Part shown: piece after piece, positions 54,062-62,045 of the stretch | How the letters are laid out: each line of letters opens with the position of its first letter | Numbering within the stretch: the stretch's first letter is position 1 | Source: Pseudomonadota bacterium | GTDB taxonomy: Bacteria; Pseudomonadota; Gammaproteobacteria; Burkholderiales; Burkholderiaceae_C | Length of the DNA: 64,000 nucleotides | Assembly (NCBI GenBank): GCA_020161065.1 | Contig: JAIUPH010000033.1 | Coordinates: 124,001 to 188,000 of the forward strand | Reading direction: 5' to 3' | Program-made: the position numbers and the translations under genes | The notes under the pieces: generated by a model | Seen by the model: only the letters and a program-made list of their open reading frames with translations | The model's database searches: none | Told to the model about the DNA's origin: nothing

Positions 54062-54079
54062 GGCGTCGACCTTTCTTCT

Positions 54080-55288
54080 TCAGTCCAGCGCGGCCGCCGC
54101 GCGCGCGATGCGGCGGCAGCCTTCGTCGAGGTTCTCGATCGAGGTGGCGATCGAGAGGCGGAAGTACGGCGACAGCCCGTAGGCGCTGCCGGCCACCACG
54201 GCCACGCCCACGCTTTCCAGCAGGTGCATCACCACGTCGGCGTCGCTGGCCAGCGGCTTGCCTTCGGCGGTGGTGCGGCCGATCAGGCCGGCGCAGTTGA
54301 CGTACAGGTAGAAGGCGCCGTCGGGGCTGCGGCACGACAGGCCGGGGATGGCGTTGATCTGCGCCAGCGTGCGGTCGCGCCGCTGCTTGTAGATGGCCAC
54401 GCTCTCGGCGACGAAACCCTGGTCGCCGTTCAGCGCCGCGGCCGCCGCCGCCTGGCTGACCGAGCAGCAGTTGCCGGTGGACTGCGACAGCATGGTGTCC
54501 AGCGCCTGCACGATGTCGCGCGGGCCGGCCACCCAGCCGATGCGCCAGCCCGTCATCGCATAGGTCTTGGAGACGCCGTTGACGGCCAGCGTGCGCTCGC
54601 GCAGCTCGGGCGCCACGTTCAGCAGGTGCACGGTGCGCTGGCCGTCGTAGCGGATGTGCTCGTAGATGTCGTCGGTCATCACCAGCACCTGCGGGTGGCG
54701 CAGCAGCACGTCGGCCAGCGCGCGGTACTCGGCCGCGGTGTAGCTGGCGCCGGTGGGGTTGCTGGGCGAGTTCAGCAGCAGCCAGCGCGTGCGCGGCGTG
54801 ATCGCGGCCTGCAGCTGCGCCGGCGTCAGCTTGAAGCCGGCCGCTTCGGGGCAGGGCACGGTGACGGGCTTGCCGTCGCTGGCCAGCACCATGTCGGGGT
54901 ACGACACCCAGTAGGGCGCGGGGATGATGACCTCGTCGCCCGGCTCCAGCGTGACCTGCAGCGCGCTGAAGATCGCGCTCTTGGCGCCGCTGGTGACGAT
55001 GATTTCGTTGGCCGCGTAGGTCAGCCCGTTCTCGCGCTGCAGCTTGGCGACGATGGCCTGGCGCAGGTCGACGGTGCCGGCCATCAGCGTGTAGCGCGTG
55101 GCGCCGCGGTCCATGGCCTCGGCGGCGGCGCGGCGGATGTGCGCCGGCGTGTCGAAGTCGGGCTCGCCGACGACGAGGTTGACGATCGACTGGCCCTGGC
55201 GGCGCAACTCGTTGGCACGGTCGGCGGCCGAGGTGCTGGGCGAAGGCTTGATGCGGCGGACGCGGTCGGCGATGCGGGGGCTGCTCAC
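54080..55288 (-). CDS. PLP-dependent aminotransferase, class I/II, copy 2
   Basis: A 402-residue paralogue of the gene at 48950-50158, with the same length and motif layout: VVGEPDFDTPAHIRRAAAEA, IIPAPYWVSYPDMVLASDGK, LLLNSPSNPTGASYTAAEYR, and VNGVSKTYAMTGWRIGWVAG with the PLP Lys. Start is GTG at 55288 with GAGGT upstream. It is transcribed divergently from the Nac-like gene and heads a two-gene operon with the RraA-like gene, from promoter module C. Confidence 0.9.
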   Translation of the reverse strand: MSSPRIADRVRRIKPSPSTSAADRANELRRQGQSIVNLVVGEPDFDTPAHIRRAAAEAMDRGATRYTLMAGTVDLRQAIVAKLQRENGLTYAANEIIVTSGAKSAIFSALQVTLEPGDEVIIPAPYWVSYPDMVLASDGKPVTVPCPEAAGFKLTPAQLQAAITPRTRWLLLNSPSNPTGASYTAAEYRALADVLLRHPQVLVMTDDIYEHIRYDGQRTVHLLNVAPELRERTLAVNGVSKTYAMTGWRIGWVAGPRDIVQALDTMLSQSTGNCCSVSQAAAAAALNGDQGFVAESVAIYKQRRDRTLAQINAIPGLSCRSPDGAFYLYVNCAGLIGRTTAEGKPLASDADVVMHLLESVGVAVVAGSAYGLSPYFRLSIATSIENLDEGCRRIARAAAALD

Positions 55289-55336
55289 GGGCGGGACCTC
55301 GGGGGGGTGGAGTGGGGCTCGGCGGCCGATGCGCGA

Positions 55337-55404
55337 ACGGTAGGCCGCCCGGCGCGCGAAGGCCAAGACGAGATTGGTCTGTCTCGATAGGCGATGCTTA
55401 TGAC
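55337..55404 (-). promoter_or_regulatory. Conserved LysR-box promoter module C
   Basis: Plus reading: CCAAGACG at 55363, dyad ATAGGCGATGCTTAT at 55387-55401. Toward aminotransferase copy 2: dyad, CGTCTTGG with TTGGCC as -35, 18 bases, TACCGT as -10, start near 55330. The dyad ends 24 bases before the divergent Nac-like gene's GTG, so the same site could autoregulate that gene. Confidence 0.8.
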
Positions 55405-55424
55405 GCCGGAGTAGACTGCCCCGC

Positions 55425-56363
55425 GTGAACCTGCGCCGCCTGAAGTACTTCGTCAAGATCGTCGATATCGGCAGCCTGACGCAGGCGGCCGACGTGCTGC
55501 ACATCGCGCAGCCGGCGCTGAGCCAGCAGCTCGCCACGCTGGAAGGCGAGGTGCGCCAGCAGTTGCTGACGCGCACCAAGCGCGGCGTCACGCCCACCGA
55601 GGCCGGCAAGGTGCTGTACCGCCACGCGCAGCTGATCCTGCGCCAGTGCGACCAGGCGCGCGTCGACATGGAAGCCGCCGGCCGCGGCCTTTCGGGCGCC
55701 GTGGCGGTGGGCCTGGCGCCGGGCACCGCGGCCGCCGGCCTGGCGCTGCCGCTGCTGCGCACCGTGCGCGCGCGCCACCCCGGCGTGCTGCTGTACCTGA
55801 ACGAGACCTACGGCAGCACGCTGTCGGAACTGGTGATGAACGGCCGCATGGACCTCGCCGTGCTGTACGGCGGCCGCGTGCAGGTGCACGGCCTGCAGTT
55901 CCTGCCGTTGCTGAAGGAGCCGCTGTACGTGGTGGGCCCGGCCAACCTGCCGGCGCCGCCCGACGCGGTGCCGCTGCAGCGCCTGGCCGAGATGGACTTG
56001 TTCCTGGCGCGGCCCTACAACGTGGTGCGCAAGATGGTCGACGAGGCCTTCGCCGGCATCGGCGCCGCGCCGCGCGTGGTGGCCGAGATCGAGTCGGCCA
56101 GCACGCTCACCGCGGTGATCGCCGACGGCCTGGGCGCCACCATCCTGCCCGAGTCGATGGCGCGCACCGTGGTCGCCTCGTGCAACGCCTGGCAGAGCCG
56201 CATCGTCGAGCCGGCCATCGAGGCGCCGCTGGCGCTGTGCCAGTCCGACCACCTGCCGCTGACCGAGCCGGCGCAGGCCGTCAAGGACATCCTGCTGGAG
56301 CTGGTGGCCACGCTGCCGGGCAGCCTGATCGCGCCCGACGAGGTGCGTCTGGCGGTGTCATAA
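55425..56363 (+). CDS. nac: Nac-type LysR-family regulator
   Basis: A 312-residue LysR regulator. The N-terminus LRRLKYFVKIVDIGSLTQAA, then VLHIAQPALSQQLATLEGE and TRTKRGVTPTEAGKVLYRHA, is almost the enterobacterial Nac sequence. The effector half is more diverged (VGLAPGTAAAGLALPLL, EIESASTLTAVIADGLG). Nac of Klebsiella and E. coli binds ATA-N9-TAT; that pattern is found on both sides of this gene (modules C and D) and at three more places. Start is GTG at 55425. The physiological signal is unknown; the name rests on the DNA-binding domain and the sites. Confidence 0.85.
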   Translation: MNLRRLKYFVKIVDIGSLTQAADVLHIAQPALSQQLATLEGEVRQQLLTRTKRGVTPTEAGKVLYRHAQLILRQCDQARVDMEAAGRGLSGAVAVGLAPGTAAAGLALPLLRTVRARHPGVLLYLNETYGSTLSELVMNGRMDLAVLYGGRVQVHGLQFLPLLKEPLYVVGPANLPAPPDAVPLQRLAEMDLFLARPYNVVRKMVDEAFAGIGAAPRVVAEIESASTLTAVIADGLGATILPESMARTVVASCNAWQSRIVEPAIEAPLALCQSDHLPLTEPAQAVKDILLELVATLPGSLIAPDEVRLAVS

Positions 56364-56424
56364 GTCGGCCTTATCGGGGCACAGCCAAACCGTCTTGGTC
56401 GGCGGCGGGCTTCGCGGCTAACTT
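56357..56424 (+). promoter_or_regulatory. Conserved LysR-box promoter module D
   Basis: Dyad ATAAGTCGGCCTTAT at 56360-56374 (perfect ATAAG-N5-CTTAT) overlaps the stop codon of the Nac-like gene. CGTCTTGG at 56391 contains TTGGTC as -35; 18 bases later TAACTT at 56419-56424 is the -10. The predicted start, near 56431, leaves almost no leader before the accB ATG at 56433. Confidence 0.8.
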
Positions 56425-56432
56425 TCGCGGCC

Positions 56433-56921
56433 ATGGATGCGCCGCAGATCAAGGCTTTCATCGACGCGATGGCGTCGTCGGACCTCGCCGAGATGGAGGT
56501 CAGCCACGAGGGCTGGACGCTGCGGCTGGTGCGGCGGCCTGAAGCGGGCGCGGCCGCTGCGCGGCCGGAGGCCGGCGCGGCCGCTGTGCGGCCCGCGGCG
56601 GCAGCGCCGGCGCGCCGTGCAACGGCAACGGTCGCGCCCGTCACACCCGCGGCGCCCGCCACCGCCACGCCCGCCACCGCCACGCCGGCCAACGACCTGA
56701 GCGCCCCGATGTTCGGCGTGCTGCACTGGCAGCCGTCGCCCGGCGCCGCGCCTTTCGTCGCCGCCGGGCAGGCGGTGCGCGCGGGGCAGACGCTGTGCGT
56801 GATCGAGGCGATGAAGATCTTCAACGAAGTGGCGGCCGACCGCGACGGCATCGTCGACGCGCTGCTGGCCACGGGCGGCGCCGAGGTCGAAGCCGGCCAG
56901 CCGCTGCTGCGCTACCGCTGA
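56433..56921 (+). CDS. accB: Biotin carboxyl carrier protein
   Basis: A 162-residue BCCP-type protein. The N-terminal helix [20 protein letters not shown] and WTLRLVRR match AccB; a long Ala/Pro/Thr linker (about 36-88) leads to the biotinyl domain [20 protein letters not shown]. The biotin-accepting Lys is K128 in [11 protein letters not shown]. First gene of an operon with biotin carboxylase and PxpB/PxpC/PxpA-type genes, so it probably serves that complex rather than fatty acid synthesis. Confidence 0.88.
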   Translation: MDAPQIKAFIDAMASSDLAEMEVSHEGWTLRLVRRPEAGAAAARPEAGAAAVRPAAAAPARRATATVAPVTPAAPATATPATATPANDLSAPMFGVLHWQPSPGAAPFVAAGQAVRAGQTLCVIEAMKIFNEVAADRDGIVDALLATGGAEVEAGQPLLRYR

Positions 56922-56934
56922 GGGCCGACGCGCG

Positions 56935-58278
56935 ATGTTCGACACCGTGCTCATCGCCAACCGCGGCGAGATCGCCTTGCGCATCCTGCGCGCCTGCCGC
57001 GGGCTGGAGCTGAAGGTCGTCGCCGTCTATTCCGAAGCCGACCGCGACGCGCCGCACGTGCGCCTGGCCGACCAGGCGCTGTGCATCGGCCCGGCGGCGC
57101 CGGCGCGCAGCTACCTGAACCAGGCGGCCATCCTGGCGGCGGCCGCGGTCAGCGGCGCGCAGGCCATCCACCCGGGCTACGGCTTCCTGTCGGAGAACGC
57201 CGGCTTCGTGCAGCGCGTGGCCGATGCCGGGCTCGTCTTCATCGGCCCCAGCGCCGAGTGCATCCGCACCATGGGCGACAAGGTGGCCGCCAAGCGCGCG
57301 ATGCGCGCCGCCGGCGTGCCTTGCGTGCCGGGCCCCGACGGCAGCCTGCCCGACGATGCGGCCGCCGTGCAGGCCATCGCGCGCGAAATCGGCTACCCAG
57401 TGATCGTCAAGGCCGCCGGCGGCGGCGGCGGCCGCGGCATGCGCGTGGTGCGCGACGAAGCCGCGCTGGCCGAGGCGCTGGCGCTGACGCGCGAGGAAGC
57501 GCGCCGCGCCTTCGGCAACCCCGAGGTCTACATCGAGAAGTTCCTGCTGCACCCGCGGCACGTGGAGATCCAGGTGCTGGCCGATGCCCATGGCCAGGCG
57601 CTGTGGCTGGGCAGCCGCGACTGTTCGCTGCAGCGCCGCCACCAGAAGGTGCTGGAAGAAGCGCCGGCACCCGGCATCGCGCCGGCGGCGCTGGCCGCGG
57701 TGGGTGAACGCTGCGCCGAGGCCTGCCGCCGCATCGGCTACTGCGGCGTCGGCACCTTCGAGTTCCTGTACGAAGACGGCGCCTTCTTCTTCATCGAGAT
57801 GAACACGCGGCTGCAGGTCGAGCACCCGGTGACCGAGATGACCACCGGCATCGACATCGTGCAACAGCAGCTTCGCGTCGCGCGCGGCGAGCCGCTGGCG
57901 CTGACGCAAGCGCAGGTCGATTGCCGCGGCCATGCCTTCGAATGCCGCATCAACGCCGAGCATCCCGAGACCTTCGCGCCGTCGCCCGGCCGCATCAGCG
58001 AATGGCGGCTGCCCGGCGGCTTCGGCGTGCGCGTCGACAGCCACGCAGCCGCCGGCTACCAGGTGCCGCCGTACTACGACTCGATGATCGGCAAGCTGGT
58101 GGTGCACGGCGCCACGCGCGCCGATGCGCTGGCCCGCTTGCGGCTGGCGCTGGACGAAATGCACGTCGGCGGCATCGCCACCAACCTGGCGCTGCACCGG
58201 CGCCTGGTGCGCGACGGCGACTTCGCCGCCGGCGGCGTCGACATTCACCATCTCGAACGTTGGCTGGCTGCAGTATGA
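56935..58278 (+). CDS. accC: Biotin carboxylase subunit
   Basis: A 447-residue biotin carboxylase. [20 protein letters not shown] at the start, ATP-grasp Gly loop [53 protein letters not shown], and [17 protein letters not shown] are all intact. It carboxylates biotin on the carrier using ATP and bicarbonate. It starts 13 bp after accB and overlaps pxpB by four bases. Because it is linked to pxpB/pxpC it is likely a specialised paralogue, not the housekeeping AccC. Confidence 0.92.
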   Translation: MFDTVLIANRGEIALRILRACRGLELKVVAVYSEADRDAPHVRLADQALCIGPAAPARSYLNQAAILAAAAVSGAQAIHPGYGFLSENAGFVQRVADAGLVFIGPSAECIRTMGDKVAAKRAMRAAGVPCVPGPDGSLPDDAAAVQAIAREIGYPVIVKAAGGGGGRGMRVVRDEAALAEALALTREEARRAFGNPEVYIEKFLLHPRHVEIQVLADAHGQALWLGSRDCSLQRRHQKVLEEAPAPGIAPAALAAVGERCAEACRRIGYCGVGTFEFLYEDGAFFFIEMNTRLQVEHPVTEMTTGIDIVQQQLRVARGEPLALTQAQVDCRGHAFECRINAEHPETFAPSPGRISEWRLPGGFGVRVDSHAAAGYQVPPYYDSMIGKLVVHGATRADALARLRLALDEMHVGGIATNLALHRRLVRDGDFAAGGVDIHHLERWLAAV

Positions 58279-58940
58279 GCGGCATGAACGAGCAGCCGTC
58301 GATCAGCCGCCTGGGCACGCGCGCGCTGCTGTTCGAGGCGCCGGGCGAGACCACGCTGGCCACGCAGCAGCGCATCTGGTCGCTGGCGCGCGAGGCCGAG
58401 ACCTGGCCCGAGGTGCGCGAAGCCGTGCCCGGCATGAACAACCTCATGCTGTGCTGGCGCCGCGCGCCGCAGCGCTGCGACGCCATCGAGGCGCGGCTGC
58501 ACGCCGCCTGGGCCGCCGCGCGGCCGCTGGCGCTGCAAGGCCGCGTGGTCGAACTCGACGTGGTCTACGGCGGTGACGGCGGCCCGCACCTGGCCGACGT
58601 GGTGGCGCACACCGGGCTGGCCATCGACGAGATCGTCGAGCGCCACAGCGCGCCGGTCTACCCCGTCTACGCGCTCGGCAGCCACCCCGGCTATTGCTAC
58701 CTGGGCGGCATGGACCCGCGCATCGCCACGCCGCGGCGCCCGGTGCCGGTGCTGCGCATTCCCGGCGGCGCGGTGTCGATCGGCGGCGCGCAGACCGGCG
58801 TCTCGGCGTCCGACGGCCCCAGCGGCTGGAACACCATCGGCTGCACCGCGATGAGCTTCTTCGACCCGCAGCGCGACCCGCCGGCGCTGCTGGCGCCGGG
58901 CGACAGCCTGCGCTTTCGCGTCAAGCAGGTGATCCGGTGA
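58275..58940 (+). CDS. pxpB: 5-oxoprolinase subunit PxpB-like (KipI/AHS1 domain)
   Basis: A 221-residue AHS1-domain protein. [60 protein letters not shown] and [20 protein letters not shown] are family blocks. In Bacillus, PxpB with PxpC and PxpA opens 5-oxoproline using ATP; in urea carboxylase the same domain forms half of the carboxyltransferase. Start overlaps the accC stop (ATGA); its end overlaps pxpC. Confidence 0.9.
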   Translation: MSGMNEQPSISRLGTRALLFEAPGETTLATQQRIWSLAREAETWPEVREAVPGMNNLMLCWRRAPQRCDAIEARLHAAWAAARPLALQGRVVELDVVYGGDGGPHLADVVAHTGLAIDEIVERHSAPVYPVYALGSHPGYCYLGGMDPRIATPRRPVPVLRIPGGAVSIGGAQTGVSASDGPSGWNTIGCTAMSFFDPQRDPPALLAPGDSLRFRVKQVIR

Positions 58941-59932
58941 TCGAAGTGCTCGCCACCGGCGCGCTGGCCACGGTGCAGGACCTGGGCCGCGAAGGCGCGC
59001 TGCGCTGGGGCGTGGGCAGCGCCGGCGCGATGGACCCGCTGGCGCTGGCCGCCGGCAACCTGCTGCTGGGCAACGCCGACGATGCCGCCGGCATCGAGCT
59101 GCCGGTGCTGCCGTTTCGCGTGCGCTTCCAGCGCGACGGCGGCTTCGCCGTCACCGGCGCCGATGTCGACGCCCGGCTCGACGGCCGCCCGCTGCTGCCC
59201 TGGACCGCGCAGCGCGCGCGCGCCGGCCAGGAGCTGCTGCTCAATCTGCCGCGCCGCGGCGCCACCTGGCCCGCGAGCCGCGCCTACCTGTGCCTGGCCG
59301 GCGGCGTGGACGTGCCGCGGCTGCTGGGCTCGCGCAGCACGCAGATGCGCGGCGCCTTCGGCGGCTTCGAAGGCCGCGCGCTGCGCGCGGGTGACGTGTT
59401 GGTTGCGGGTGCTGCCTCGGCTGAAGAATTCTTGGAGGGCGTGGGTCTGGTGCCGCCGGCGCTGGCGATGCCGCTGCTGGCCGATGGTTTGCCGGCCTTG
59501 CGCGTGCTGCCGGCCGCCGAATACGCGGCCTACACCGCGGCTTCGCGCGCCGCCTTCTGGGCCGAGCCCTGGAAGATCAGCGCGCAGAGCGACCGCTACG
59601 GCTACCGCCTGCAAGGCCCGCCGCTGCAGCCGCTGGCGCCGCTGGAAATGCGCTCGCACGGCATCGTGCCCGGCGTGATCCAGGTGCCGCCGGGCGGCCA
59701 GCCCATCGTGCAGATGCGCGACGCGCAGCCCTCGGGCGGCTACCCCAAGCTGGGCACGGTGATCGAGGCCGACCTCTGGCGGCTGGGGCAGGCGCCGGTC
59801 GGCAGCCGCGTGCGCTTCGTCGAATGCGATTGGAACGGCGCGCTGGCCGCGCTGGCGCAGGTGGACCATTGGCTGGCGGAGGCGCGGCGCTGGCTGGGGC
59901 TGCAGCGCGGGGCAGGGGGCATCGCGCCATGA
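58937..59932 (+). CDS. pxpC: 5-oxoprolinase subunit PxpC-like (KipA/AHS2 domain)
   Basis: A 331-residue AHS2-domain protein. [20 protein letters not shown], the GSAGAMDPLALAAGNLLLGN block, YLCLAGGVDVPRLLGSRST, DRYGYRLQG and MRDAQPSGGYPKLGTVIEAD are diagnostic. Start is GTG at 58937 in a GTGA overlap with pxpB; its stop overlaps the next start. Pairs with PxpB to form the carboxyltransferase-like core. Confidence 0.9.
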   Translation: MIEVLATGALATVQDLGREGALRWGVGSAGAMDPLALAAGNLLLGNADDAAGIELPVLPFRVRFQRDGGFAVTGADVDARLDGRPLLPWTAQRARAGQELLLNLPRRGATWPASRAYLCLAGGVDVPRLLGSRSTQMRGAFGGFEGRALRAGDVLVAGAASAEEFLEGVGLVPPALAMPLLADGLPALRVLPAAEYAAYTAASRAAFWAEPWKISAQSDRYGYRLQGPPLQPLAPLEMRSHGIVPGVIQVPPGGQPIVQMRDAQPSGGYPKLGTVIEADLWRLGQAPVGSRVRFVECDWNGALAALAQVDHWLAEARRWLGLQRGAGGIAP

Positions 59933-60402
59933 CGAGCGCCATGACGCCCGACGACATCGCCCGCCTCGCCGGCTGGCTGCGCGACAGCGGCATCGGCCTG
60001 CTGGAACTGCGCGGCCCGGGCACCGCGCTGCGGCTGCGGCAGGGCGCCGGCGGCATCACGGCGGAGACCATCGCGCCGGCCGAACTTGAAGCGCACGCTC
60101 AAGCGCACGATGAAGCGCACGCCGAACCCCACGCCGAAGCGCAGCCCGAAGCGCCGCTGATCGTCAGCGCCCCCTCGGTCGGCGTCTTCCTGCACCGCCA
60201 CCCGCTGCGCGCCGACGACCTGGCCGCGCCGGGCACGGCCGTCGCCGCCGGCCAGGTGCTGGGGCTGCTGCAGATCGGCCCGCTGCTGCTGCCGGTGGCG
60301 GCGCCGGCGGCGGCGCTGCTGCAAGATCGCCTCGCGCCGCACGGCGCGGCGGTCGGCTACGGCACGCCGCTGGCGGCGCTGCAACCCATCGACCCGAACT
60401 GA
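59929..60402 (+). CDS. Biotin-carrier-like protein lacking the biotinylation site
   Basis: A 157-residue protein with BCCP architecture: N-terminal helix MTPDDIARLAGWLRDSGIGL and LELRGPGTALRLRQ, a His/Glu/Ala-rich linker (about residues 54-75), then a biotinyl-like domain (LIVSAPSVGVFLHRHPLRAD, GTAVAAGQVLGLLQIG). Where the carrier has EAMK, this protein reads QIGPLLLPV, so no biotin can be attached at that site. It overlaps pxpC by four bases and precedes pxpA by 12 bp. It may be a structural or docking subunit. Confidence 0.78.
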   Translation: MTSAMTPDDIARLAGWLRDSGIGLLELRGPGTALRLRQGAGGITAETIAPAELEAHAQAHDEAHAEPHAEAQPEAPLIVSAPSVGVFLHRHPLRADDLAAPGTAVAAGQVLGLLQIGPLLLPVAAPAAALLQDRLAPHGAAVGYGTPLAALQPIDPN

Positions 60403-60414
60403 GGACCTCGCCGG

Positions 60415-61182
60415 ATGGACATCGACCTCAACGCCGACCTCGGCGAAGGCTACGGCCCCTGGCGCATGGGCGACGACGAAGGGCTGCTGCAGGTGCTGTC
60501 GTCGGCCAACGTGGCCTGCGGCTTCCACGCCGGCGACCCGCTGATCATGCAGCGCACGGTGCGCCGCGCCGGGCAGCTCGGCGTCGACATCGGCGCCCAC
60601 GTCGGCTACCCCGACCGCCAGGGCTTCGGCCGCCGCGCCATGCACGTCGAGCCCGACGAGCTGGCCGCGATGGTGACCTACCAGCTCGGCGCGCTGGCCG
60701 GCATCGCGCGTGCCGCCGGTCAGCGCATGACGCACATGAGCTTTCACGGCGCGCTCGGCAACCTGGTGGCCGCCGACGCCGGCCTGGCCGCGGTGCTGGT
60801 GGGCGCGGTGGCGGCATTCGACCCGACGCTGATCGTCAGCTCGTCGCCCAGCGCGGCGATCGAAGGCGCCGCGGCGGCGCAGGGGCTGCGCGTGGCCACC
60901 ACCTTCCTGGCCGACCGCGCCTGCGACGCGCAAGGCCTGCTCGTCCCGCGCAAGCTGCCGGGCGCGGTGATCCACGACGAGGCCGAGCTGCTGGCCCGCG
61001 TGCGCCGGCTGCTGCGCGAAGGCACCGTGCTCAGCCACGACGGTCAGGCCATCGCGCTGCGGCCGCGCTCCATCCTCGTGCATGGCGACACGCCGGGCGC
61101 GCTGGCGCTGGCGCGCGCGGTGCGGCGCGAGATCGAAGCCGCCGGCGCGCGCGTGCTGCCGATCTCGCGGCAATGGGCCTGA
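60415..61182 (+). CDS. pxpA: 5-oxoprolinase subunit PxpA (LamB/YcsF family)
   Basis: A 255-residue LamB/YcsF TIM-barrel protein. MDIDLNADLGEGYGPWRMGD, SSANVACGFHAGDPLIMQRT and GAHVGYPDRQGFGRRAMHVE are fully conserved, as is FLADRACDAQGLLVPRKLPG. With PxpB/PxpC it opens 5-oxoproline or a related lactam to a linear amino acid. Last gene of the accB operon before the next promoter module. Confidence 0.92.
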   Translation: MDIDLNADLGEGYGPWRMGDDEGLLQVLSSANVACGFHAGDPLIMQRTVRRAGQLGVDIGAHVGYPDRQGFGRRAMHVEPDELAAMVTYQLGALAGIARAAGQRMTHMSFHGALGNLVAADAGLAAVLVGAVAAFDPTLIVSSSPSAAIEGAAAAQGLRVATTFLADRACDAQGLLVPRKLPGAVIHDEAELLARVRRLLREGTVLSHDGQAIALRPRSILVHGDTPGALALARAVRREIEAAGARVLPISRQWA

Positions 61183-61196
61183 ACAGGGTTGACCCT

Positions 61197-61264
61197 GACA
61201 TACGAGCCCCTTATCGCTCCAGACCCAATCCGTCTTGGCGCCGCGCCAGCCCGGCCGATAGATT
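61197..61264 (+). promoter_or_regulatory. Conserved LysR-box promoter module E
   Basis: Dyad ATACGAGCCCCTTAT at 61200-61214, CGTCTTGG at 61231 with TTGGCG as -35, 18 bases, TAGATT at 61259-61264 as -10. Predicted start near 61271, followed by GAGGA at 61274 and ATG at 61286: a compact, complete promoter and ribosome site for the SDR gene. Confidence 0.82.
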
Positions 61265-61285
61265 GAGCACACCGAGGAACCCCGC

Positions 61286-62032
61286 ATGCCCTTCGCCGAC
61301 TACCAAACCGCACTCGTCACCGGCGCCTCGTCGGGCATCGGCGCCGCGGTCGTCGAGCGGCTGTGCGCCGAGGGCCTGCAGGTGCACGCGCTGGCCCGCA
61401 ACGCGCAGGCGCTGGCCGCGCTGGCCGAGCGCACCGGCTGCATCGCGCATGCGCTGGACGTGACCGACCTCGCCGGCCTCACCGCGCTGACGCGCGCCGT
61501 GCCTTTCGACGTGCTGGTCAACAACGCCGGCGTCGACCGGCCGAAGAAGTTTCTCGACGCCGATGCGGAAGACATCGAGCTGCTGGTCGACGTCAACCTG
61601 CGCGCCGTGCTGCACTTGTGCCGGCTGGTGGTGCCGGGCATGGTGGCGCGCGACCGCGGCCACGTGATCAACATCAGCTCCATCGCCGCGGCCTACAACT
61701 TCGGCGGCAACTCCACCTACCACGCCACCAAGGCGGCGGTGAGCATGCTGTCGCGCCAGTTGCGCATCGACGCCTTCGGCCGCCGCGTGCGCGTCACCGA
61801 AGTCTGCCCGGGCCGCGTGGCCACCGACATCTTCGCCCACGTGCACGGCGACTCGGCCGCGATCCGCGAGAAGTTCATCGACGGCTTCGAGCTGCCGCAG
61901 GCCGCCGACATCGCCGATGCCATCGCCTTCGCCATCGCCGCGCCGGTGGCCGTGAACATCGGCCACCTGGAAATCACGCCCACGCTGCAGGTGCCGGGCG
62001 GGCTGCAGACCACGCGGCCGGGCCAGGCCTGA
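61286..62032 (+). CDS. Short-chain dehydrogenase/reductase (YdfG-like)
   Basis: A 248-residue SDR: ALVTGASSGIGAAVVERLCA, FDVLVNNAGVDRPKKFLDAD, INISSIAAAYNFGGNSTYHA with active-site Ser and Tyr, KAAVSMLSRQLRIDAFG, and VTEVCPGRVATDIF. It resembles the 3-hydroxy acid dehydrogenases YdfG/serine dehydrogenase group. It is the first gene of the transport operon behind module E, 13 bp before the permease gene. Confidence 0.87.
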   Translation: MPFADYQTALVTGASSGIGAAVVERLCAEGLQVHALARNAQALAALAERTGCIAHALDVTDLAGLTALTRAVPFDVLVNNAGVDRPKKFLDADAEDIELLVDVNLRAVLHLCRLVVPGMVARDRGHVINISSIAAAYNFGGNSTYHATKAAVSMLSRQLRIDAFGRRVRVTEVCPGRVATDIFAHVHGDSAAIREKFIDGFELPQAADIADAIAFAIAAPVAVNIGHLEITPTLQVPGGLQTTRPGQA

Positions 62033-62045
62033 CGAAGGCGCCGCG

